Assembly (NCBI GenBank): GCA_037440345.1
Contig: JBBIUJ010000116.1
Location: forward strand, 1 to 11,432
Length of the DNA: 11,432 nt
Reading direction: 5' to 3'
From: CAINVV01 sp037440345
GTDB taxonomy: Bacteria > Bacteroidota > Bacteroidia > Bacteroidales > Prolixibacteraceae
Shown: in pieces, positions 6,226 to 11,432 of the stretch
Layout: the number at the start of each line of letters is the position of its first letter
How positions within the stretch are numbered: position 1 is the stretch's first letter
Position numbers and translations under genes: made by a program
The notes under the pieces: generated by a model
What the model was told of the DNA's origin: nothing
The model's input: the letters and a program-made list of their open reading frames with translations, nothing else
The model's database searches: none

Positions 6226-9015
6226 CTAAATAAGATGGTGGGCACTAAGAAAATTGCCTGTAAAGGAGGAACTGCACTTTGCCAGGCCTTCAGGTGTACC
6301 TTCAAAAAGTTTGTATCCTCCCTCGTCGCCCCCTTCCGGTCCGAGATCAATTACCCAATCGGCTACTTTGATGACCTCGGGATTGTGTTCAATAACCAGC
6401 ACAGTGTGCCCTCTGGAAATCAATGCATTCATAGAGTCAAGTAATTTGCGGATGTCGTGAATATGCAATCCGGTTGTTGGCTCATCGAAGATAAAAAACG
6501 TTGCTCCCTCTTTCTCCTTGGCTAGAAATGAGGCAAGTTTCACCCGTTGACTTTCACCGCCGGAAAGTGTACTCGAGGATTGGCCCAGATGGATATACCC
6601 TAGCCCAACATCTTGCAAGGGCTGTAGTTTTTTTGCAATCTTTTTTTCTGTCGGCTTTTCATTGAAAAACCCGATAGCTTCATCTACAGTTAGCTCAAGC
6701 AATTCATAGATGTTTTTCGATCGATAGCTTACATCCAGAACATCAGATTTGAATCTTTTGCCGCCGCAACTCTCACAAGTCAAAAGAATATCGGCCATAA
6801 ATTGCATTTCCACTTTAATCTCACCCTCTCCCTGGCAGGTTTCACACCTTCCACCATCAATGTTGAAGGAAAAGTGGGACGGGGTAAATCCATTCACTTT
6901 TGCAGCCGGTTGTTCGGCATACAATTTCCTGATCTCATCATAGATTTTCAGGTAGGTGACCGGATTCGACCTGGATGATTTACCGATGGGATTTTGATCC
7001 ACAAATTCAATGGCTGTTATTCTGTCCAAATCACCACCAAGACCAGTATGATCGCCAGTTTTCTCACCATATCCGCCATAATATTTCGAGAGCGCCGGGT
7101 ATAAAATGCGCCTGATCAGGGATGATTTGCCCGAACCGCTTACTCCGGTGATGACAGTCAGTGCATTGAGTGGGAATTTTACATCAAATCCTTTCAGATT
7201 GTTCTCTCTTGCGCCGGTTATTTCGAGATAATTGTTCCATTTTCGGCGATGATCAGGTACCGGAATTTTCTTGGTCCCGGTCAGGTATTTGGCGGTGATG
7301 CTAACAGGATTGAGTACCAGCTCTTCCAGAGTTCCTTCAAACACTACCTCTCCACCATGCTGACCGGCCAATGGGCCAATGTCAATCAGGTAATCTGCTG
7401 CCCGCATAATCTCCTCGTCGTGCTCAACCACAATAACGCTATTCCCAAATTGTTGCAGTTTCCTCAGAACTTTGATCAATCTTCCGGTGTCACGTGCATG
7501 AAGCCCGATCGATGGCTCATCCAGAATGTACATGGAGCCCACCAGGCTGCTTCCAAGCGAGGTAGCCAGGTTGATCCTTTGGGACTCACCTCCGGACAAT
7601 GTTGAGGAGAGCCTGTTTAAGGTCAAATAACCCAATCCTACATCGCAAAGAAACTCAATTCTGTTGTTGATTTCGATCAAAAGTCTTTCTGCAACCTTTT
7701 GATCTGTCTCAGAAAGAGTAAGTTGCCTAAAAAATTGTTGCAACTCTGTTATTGGAAGATTTACAAGCTCTGTTACCGATCTGCCATCAACCTTCACATA
7801 AGCGGCCTCCTTTTTTAACCTGGTGCCTTCACATTCCGGACAGGTCGTTTTTCCACGGTATCGTGAAAGCATGACCCTGTATTGAATTTTATAGGTCTGT
7901 TCCTCCAACTGCCTGAAAAAGGCATTTAGTCCTTCAAAATAGCTATTGCCAGTCCAAAGCAATCTTTTTTGTGCGGCTGAAAGTTCGTAATAGGGCTTGT
8001 GTATTGGAAAATCAAATTTGGCTGCATGTTTAATGAGCTGATCCTTCCATTCTCCCATTTTTTCGCCTTTCCAGCAAACCAGCGCATCACTGAAAACGGA
8101 AAGTGATTTGTTAGGAACCACGAGGTCTTCATCAATGCCAATGGTTTTGCCATAACCTTCACAAACAGGACAAGCGCCGATTGGGTTGTTGAAGCTAAAA
8201 AGGTGAGGGGAAGGCTCTTCAAATGTGATTCCATCCGCCTCAAAGCAGTTGGAAAATTTTCGGATCTCTGAGGAATTTCCCTGTTCTACCCTTGTAATAC
8301 ATTCACCTTTACCCTCAAAAAAAGCAGTTTGTACAGAATCCGCAATTCTGGATGAAAAATCTTCATCTTCCGAAACAGGCATTCTGTCAATAAGAACATT
8401 TATTTCAGCGGGTTTCTTTTTGTATTGGTCCAGATCACTTATTTTTATTACCTCCCCATCCAGTTCAAGTCGGGTAAATCCTTGTTGAAGAAGCAACTCC
8501 GCCTCTTTAGCCAGGTTTCTTCCCTTGTTAAGCTGCATGGGAGAAACGATGGTAATTCTGGTTCCGATTGGGAAGGAGGTTAAGTAATTCACCACATCCA
8601 CGACTTCATGCCTTACTACCTGTCTTCCTGAGATTGGCGAATAGGTCCTTCCAATTCTGGCATAAAGCAATTTGATGTAATCATAAATCTCAGTGGAGGT
8701 CCCTACAGTGGATCTGGGATTTCGGGTATTTACCTTCTGCTCAATAGCGATCGCAGGTGGTATGCCCTTGATGTAATCAACCTCAGGTTTGTCCATTCTT
8801 CCAAGAAACTGACGGGCATAGGAGGAGAGCGATTCAACATACCGCCGCTGTCCTTCGGCATACAAAGTATCAAAAGCAAGAGAGGATTTTCCGGAACCGG
8901 AAAGTCCGGTTATGACAACCAATTTATTTCTGGGAATCCTTATATCAATGTTTTTGAGGTTGTGAACTTTAGCACCCTTGATTTCAATATATTGATTTTT
9001 AATATCTTCAGACAT
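6226..9015 (-). CDS. uvrA: UvrABC excision repair system subunit A
   Basis: A 929-residue DNA damage-recognition ATPase, near the usual length of about 940. Dimeric UvrA scans DNA for bulky lesions and loads UvrB, starting nucleotide excision repair in the cytoplasm. Two ABC ATPase halves are visible. Half 1 has Walker A GLSGSGKSS at residues 37-45 and signature LSGGESQR near 470; half 2 has Walker A GVSGSGKSS near 625 and LSGGESQR near 815. Each has a Walker B (YILDEPSIGLH, FIFDEPTTGLH) followed by a switch His (VVEHD, VIEHN). The C-terminal zinc module is intact (C724, C727, C747, C750). In the first zinc site only C282/C285 form a CxxC pair; the usual partner pair is reduced to a lone C257 (FSNCFEADG). 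The YVESLSSYARQFLG motif after Walker A is typical of the family. The ATG at 9015 is the natural start. The gene is divergent from the SPFH gene and heads a likely three-gene unit. Confidence 0.98.
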   Translation of the reverse strand: MSEDIKNQYIEIKGAKVHNLKNIDIRIPRNKLVVITGLSGSGKSSLAFDTLYAEGQRRYVESLSSYARQFLGRMDKPEVDYIKGIPPAIAIEQKVNTRNPRSTVGTSTEIYDYIKLLYARIGRTYSPISGRQVVRHEVVDVVNYLTSFPIGTRITIVSPMQLNKGRNLAKEAELLLQQGFTRLELDGEVIKISDLDQYKKKPAEINVLIDRMPVSEDEDFSSRIADSVQTAFFEGKGECITRVEQGNSSEIRKFSNCFEADGITFEEPSPHLFSFNNPIGACPVCEGYGKTIGIDEDLVVPNKSLSVFSDALVCWKGEKMGEWKDQLIKHAAKFDFPIHKPYYELSAAQKRLLWTGNSYFEGLNAFFRQLEEQTYKIQYRVMLSRYRGKTTCPECEGTRLKKEAAYVKVDGRSVTELVNLPITELQQFFRQLTLSETDQKVAERLLIEINNRIEFLCDVGLGYLTLNRLSSTLSGGESQRINLATSLGSSLVGSMYILDEPSIGLHARDTGRLIKVLRKLQQFGNSVIVVEHDEEIMRAADYLIDIGPLAGQHGGEVVFEGTLEELVLNPVSITAKYLTGTKKIPVPDHRRKWNNYLEITGARENNLKGFDVKFPLNALTVITGVSGSGKSSLIRRILYPALSKYYGGYGEKTGDHTGLGGDLDRITAIEFVDQNPIGKSSRSNPVTYLKIYDEIRKLYAEQPAAKVNGFTPSHFSFNIDGGRCETCQGEGEIKVEMQFMADILLTCESCGGKRFKSDVLDVSYRSKNIYELLELTVDEAIGFFNEKPTEKKIAKKLQPLQDVGLGYIHLGQSSSTLSGGESQRVKLASFLAKEKEGATFFIFDEPTTGLHIHDIRKLLDSMNALISRGHTVLVIEHNPEVIKVADWVIDLGPEGGDEGGYKLFEGTPEGLAKCSSSFTGNFLSAHHLI

Positions 9016-9187
9016 TTGATACGATTAAAATGTGCGATTTCAAAACCGGTAAATTTACTAATACTTTCCTGGCAAATGATACAATCAAATGAATGAGAGC
9101 GAATATATTTCAAAAAAATAGGATAAAATATTTGGTAATCTCAATTTAAAATGATATCATTGTAGTATCATTATAAATTTTATTGCC
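9016..9187. promoter_or_regulatory. Divergent uvrA / SPFH intergenic region with repeated AATGATA half-sites
   Basis: These 172 bp separate two divergent starts and should hold both promoters. The heptamer AATGATA or its complement TATCATT occurs at 9075-9081, 9150-9156, 9155-9161 and 9166-9172. The middle two overlap to make the 12-bp palindrome AATGATATCATT (9150-9161). The two TATCATT copies at 9155 and 9166 are 11 bp apart, about one helical turn. AATGATAC/GTATCATT pairs the outermost copies (9075-9082 and 9165-9172). The cluster lies just upstream of the SPFH start and is a candidate operator. No convincing match to the Bacteroidota TTG / TAnnTTTG promoter was found; AATATTTG at 9127-9134 is the nearest to a -7 box. 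No strong Shine-Dalgarno precedes either gene. Confidence 0.45.
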
Positions 9188-10105
9188 ATGGAAAAGGAGA
9201 TTCAATTAAGAAACAACGGATTCTTTCATTTACTGGTTTCATTGGTACTGCTGGCAACACCCGCATGCACCATTTTCTATAAGGAATTGTGGATTATTCC
9301 GGTGTATGTACTGTTATCGCTGTTGGGTGTAATCTGGATGACAGGACTTTTTATTGTTCAACCAAATCAAACAAAAGTTCTTGTTTTCTTTGGTAAATAT
9401 TGCGGAACGGTAAAAGGAAACGGTTTTTTCTGGCTAAATCCTTTTTACGTTAAAAAGCGGGTCTCATTGAGAATTCGTAACCTGGAGTCAGATGTTATCA
9501 AAGTAAACGATCAGCAAGGAAATCCAATTTTGATCAGCGCGATTGTTGTTTGGAAGGTGGTTGATACCTACAAAGCCGTATTTGACATTGAAACCCTGGA
9601 AGAGGTAGATCCTAAGTCAGGATTGAAAAAGACCAAATATGAAGAGTCCTATCAGAAATTTATTAAAATTCAAACAGAATCAGCGCTTCGCAAACTTGCA
9701 CATACCTATCCGTACGATAATATCGAGCAAACAGGAGAGGCAGAGGTTATTTGTCTTCGTTCAGGAATTGATGAGATCAATACTGCTTTGGCTACCGAAG
9801 TTAAGGAGCGCCTTTCATTGGTTGGGATCGAAGTGATTGAATCACGAATTTCCAACCTTTCCTATGCTCCTGAAATAGCGGGCGCGATGCTCCGTCGCCA
9901 ACAGGCTACCGCCATCATTGCAGCCCGTCAGAAAATCGTGGAAGGAGCCGTTGGGATGGTTAAACTGGCCCTTGATGAACTTAAAGACAGACATATCATT
10001 GAATTGGATGATGAAAAGAAGGCCTCCATGGTTAGCAACCTGCTTGTTGTTCTTTGTGCGGACGAATCGGCCCGTCCGGTAATCAACGCAGGTTCAATCT
10101 ACTAA
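9188..10105 (+). CDS. SPFH (band 7/stomatin-like) domain membrane protein
   Basis: A 305-residue membrane-anchored protein. Two hydrophobic segments (about residues 12-30 and 35-57) form an N-terminal membrane hairpin. An SPFH/band 7 domain begins at QPNQTKVLVFFGKY (about 58) and continues through NLESDVIKVNDQQGNPILISAIVVWKV-type strands to about residue 220. Then comes a helical region with AMLRRQQATAIIAARQKIVEGAV, typical of the oligomerising part of SPFH proteins, and a conserved-looking tail (NLLVVLCADESARPVINAGSIY in two pieces). SPFH proteins assemble large rings or cages that organise membrane microdomains and often hold proteases or other partners. There is no NfeD or FtsH partner here; instead the next gene, 10 bp on, encodes a ribbon-helix-helix protein. 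The ATG at 9188 is chosen because it leads directly into the membrane hairpin; it has no clear Shine-Dalgarno. Family identity is firm; the cellular role is unknown. Confidence 0.93.
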   Translation: MEKEIQLRNNGFFHLLVSLVLLATPACTIFYKELWIIPVYVLLSLLGVIWMTGLFIVQPNQTKVLVFFGKYCGTVKGNGFFWLNPFYVKKRVSLRIRNLESDVIKVNDQQGNPILISAIVVWKVVDTYKAVFDIETLEEVDPKSGLKKTKYEESYQKFIKIQTESALRKLAHTYPYDNIEQTGEAEVICLRSGIDEINTALATEVKERLSLVGIEVIESRISNLSYAPEIAGAMLRRQQATAIIAARQKIVEGAVGMVKLALDELKDRHIIELDDEKKASMVSNLLVVLCADESARPVINAGSIY

Positions 10106-10115
10106 CCTTCGTCGT

Positions 10116-10298
10116 ATGGGTAAAAAAAAGTCATTCGTTTTGAGGGTACAGCCTGAGGTCTACGATGCACTGGAACGCTGGGCTTCGGATGAATTTCGTA
10201 GCGTTAATGGTCAGATAGAGTACCTGTTGCAACAGGCTCTTAAGTCGTCCGGTCGTTTCAGTGTCAAAAAGGTTGAAAACAAGGAAGAAAAGAAATGA
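10116..10298 (+). CDS. Arc-like ribbon-helix-helix DNA-binding protein
   Basis: A 60-residue protein with the ribbon-helix-helix layout: a short beta strand SFVLRV (residues 6-11) whose polar residues would contact the DNA major groove, helix A PEVYDALERWASDEF (13-27), a turn at RSVNG (28-32) and helix B QIEYLLQQALKSSG (33-46), followed by a Lys/Glu-rich tail. This matches the Arc/MetJ superfamily, which binds DNA as dimers or tetramers on repeated half-sites. The ATG is 10 bp after the SPFH stop, so the two are almost certainly one operon. It is not beside a recognisable toxin, which argues against a classical toxin-antitoxin antitoxin. It may autoregulate the operon or link membrane state to transcription; that is inference. 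An opposite-strand open frame of the same length is rejected as a shadow. Confidence 0.88.
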   Translation: MGKKKSFVLRVQPEVYDALERWASDEFRSVNGQIEYLLQQALKSSGRFSVKKVENKEEKK

Positions 10299-10482
10299 TT
10301 TTTTTGAAGGCAAAATTTAAAAAATGGTGAAGTTGAAGCGCTATCAATGAATAGATTCGCAAAATTTCATGTGAATATTAAAAGATTGTCAAATCTTGCG
10401 GAAAGGAAGGTATGATTGAGAAATATTTGGATTTTGTACTGTTATTTTGCGTAAATAGTACAAATAGATTTTTTTAAAGAAT
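10299..10482. other. Intergenic spacer upstream of the phosphofructokinase gene
   Basis: This 184-bp A/T-rich spacer holds no gene I can support. It contains a 6-bp perfect inverted repeat AAGATT-gtca-AATCTT (10382-10397), too weak to call a terminator. AAATATTTGG at 10421-10430 lies exactly as far from its start codon as the identical decamer before the SPFH gene (9126-9135). With TTG at 10396-10398 it gives a loose fit to the Bacteroidota TTG / TAnnTTTG promoter (AATATTTG, 23-bp spacer). TAGATTTT at 10465-10472 is another near match to the -7 box. The promoter of the following gene is probably here, but its position is uncertain. Confidence 0.35.
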
Positions 10483-11432
10483 ATGATCAAGAGTGCCTTA
10501 CAAATAGAAAGGGCAAAGTATGCGCCAAAGATGCCAAAAGCTTTGCAGGGAAATGTTAAAATCGTAGCCGGGAAGAGTACTGAATCAGTTGCCGACCAGG
10601 ATGAGATAAAGAAGCTATTTCCAAATACCTATGGGATGCCGATTCTTACTTTGGAAAAAAGCGAGGAAGCAATAGCCACCAAAATTCTGAATGTTGGTGT
10701 TATCCTGTCAGGTGGACAGGCTCCGGGAGGCCACAATGTGATTTCCGGCATTTTCGATGCCTTAAAAAAATTGAATCCAGCCAACCGTTTGTACGGATTT
10801 TTGGGCGGTCCCAGCGGTTTGGTGCTTCACAATTACCTTGAAATAACCTCAGATATTGTTGAAGATTTCAGAAATACCGGTGGATTTGACATCATTGGAT
10901 CCGGTCGTACCAAACTGGAGGAAAATGAACAATACGATAAAGGACTTGAAATATGCAAGAAGCTCACCATTTCCGCTATTGTCATCATTGGTGGTGATGA
11001 TTCCAATACCAATGCCTGTGTCCTGGCAGAATATTATCTGCATAAAAAGAGCGGTATTCAGGTAATTGGCTGTCCCAAAACGATTGATGGCGATTTGAAA
11101 AATGAAATGATAGAGACCTCTTTTGGATTCGATACTGCATGTAAAGTCTATTCCGAATTGATTGGCAACATCATGCGCGATGCTACCTCCGCAAAAAAAT
11201 ATTGGCATTTTATCAAACTGATGGGTCGTTCAGCCTCACACATCGGGTTGGAATGCGCCCTTCAAACCCAGCCAAATATTTGCCTGATCTCTGAGGAAGT
11301 GGCTCATAAAGAGCAAACCTTGCAACAAATCGTTGATGATCTGGTTAGGACAATTACCAAAAGGGCAGTCAACAACGAAAATTTTGGTGTTGCCCTGATC
11401 CCTGAGGGTTTGATAGAGTTCATTCCTGAAAT
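10483..11432 (+). CDS. pfp: Pyrophosphate-dependent 6-phosphofructokinase (diphosphate--fructose-6-phosphate 1-phosphotransferase), N-terminal part
   Basis: The frame is open from ATG 10483 to the window edge (316 codons) and the C-terminus is missing. The enzyme interconverts fructose 6-phosphate plus PPi with fructose 1,6-bisphosphate plus phosphate, a reversible glycolytic step in the cytosol (EC 2.7.1.90). Motifs in order: GGQAPGGHN (residues 77-85), the phosphate-donor loop GGDDSN (170-175), PKTIDGD (198-204) with catalytic Asp and the Lys typical of PPi enzymes, and MGRSASH (247-253). The Asp following GGD, where ATP-dependent enzymes have Gly, is the known mark of pyrophosphate use. 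An N-terminal stretch of about 65 residues before the Rossmann core (LNVGVILSGGQ) indicates the long-form clade, usually about 550 residues, found in Bacteroidota and plants. The start has no strong Shine-Dalgarno and follows an A/T-rich spacer, so the gene probably has its own promoter. Substrate class is firm from motifs; kinetics are not shown. Confidence 0.95.
   Translation, partial: MIKSALQIERAKYAPKMPKALQGNVKIVAGKSTESVADQDEIKKLFPNTYGMPILTLEKSEEAIATKILNVGVILSGGQAPGGHNVISGIFDALKKLNPANRLYGFLGGPSGLVLHNYLEITSDIVEDFRNTGGFDIIGSGRTKLEENEQYDKGLEICKKLTISAIVIIGGDDSNTNACVLAEYYLHKKSGIQVIGCPKTIDGDLKNEMIETSFGFDTACKVYSELIGNIMRDATSAKKYWHFIKLMGRSASHIGLECALQTQPNICLISEEVAHKEQTLQQIVDDLVRTITKRAVNNENFGVALIPEGLIEFIPE

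Noticed and set aside
7249..7605. 118-codon plus-strand open frame opposite uvrA
   Set aside because: It is antisense to the ATPase core of uvrA, with no plausible domain or ribosome site.
7926..8243. 105-codon minus-strand open frame within uvrA in another frame
   Set aside because: It overlaps conserved uvrA coding sequence in a shifted frame. The uvrA frame is intact throughout, so this is not a frameshift fragment.
10116..10298. Toxin-antitoxin system based on the Arc-like protein
   Set aside because: Many antitoxins are ribbon-helix-helix proteins, but the only operon partner is an SPFH membrane protein, not a known or small toxin.
10298..10325. Possible terminator after the ribbon-helix-helix gene (ATTTTTT ... 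AAAAAAT)
   Set aside because: The stem is seven all-A/T pairs with no GC core and no following U-tract in a hairpin context, too weak to call.

Overview
This window looks like chromosomal DNA of a member of the Bacteroidota. The evidence is two large secreted proteins ending in type IX secretion (T9SS) type B sorting domains, a PorP/SprF-family outer-membrane protein, a long-form pyrophosphate-dependent phosphofructokinase, and start codons preceded mostly by A/T-rich sequence rather than strong Shine-Dalgarno motifs. No tRNA, rRNA, CRISPR array, transposase or prophage gene was seen. The region reads as ordinary chromosome with one surface-protein locus and one poorly understood two-gene module.

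Region 1 (1-5591) is a surface/secretion locus. The 3' part of a multi-PKD secreted protein (1-884) is followed 48 bp later by a complete 1202-residue paralog (933-4541). The paralog has a signal peptide, an IgGFc-binding-like N-terminal domain, about eight Ig/PKD-like modules and the same sorting domain. The visible part of the first protein aligns without gaps to the end of the second over 293 codons, at about 49% identity by hand count. A PorP/SprF-like gene (4542-5591, minus strand) converges on them with its stop codon directly abutting that of the large gene.

Region 2 (4542-9015, minus strand) is a probable transcription unit reading uvrA, then a small helical-repeat (HEAT-like) protein, then porP/sprF-like. 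It therefore joins nucleotide excision repair to a surface-secretion gene.

Region 3 (9016-10298) starts with a 172-bp divergent intergenic region holding repeated AATGATA/TATCATT half-sites. It is followed by a two-gene operon: a membrane-anchored SPFH (band 7) protein and, 10 bp later, a 60-residue ribbon-helix-helix (Arc-like) DNA-binding protein. This pair is the best candidate in the window for an incompletely described system, possibly autoregulated through those repeats.

Region 4 (10299-11432) has a 184-bp spacer and then the first 316 codons of a PPi-dependent phosphofructokinase running off the right edge.
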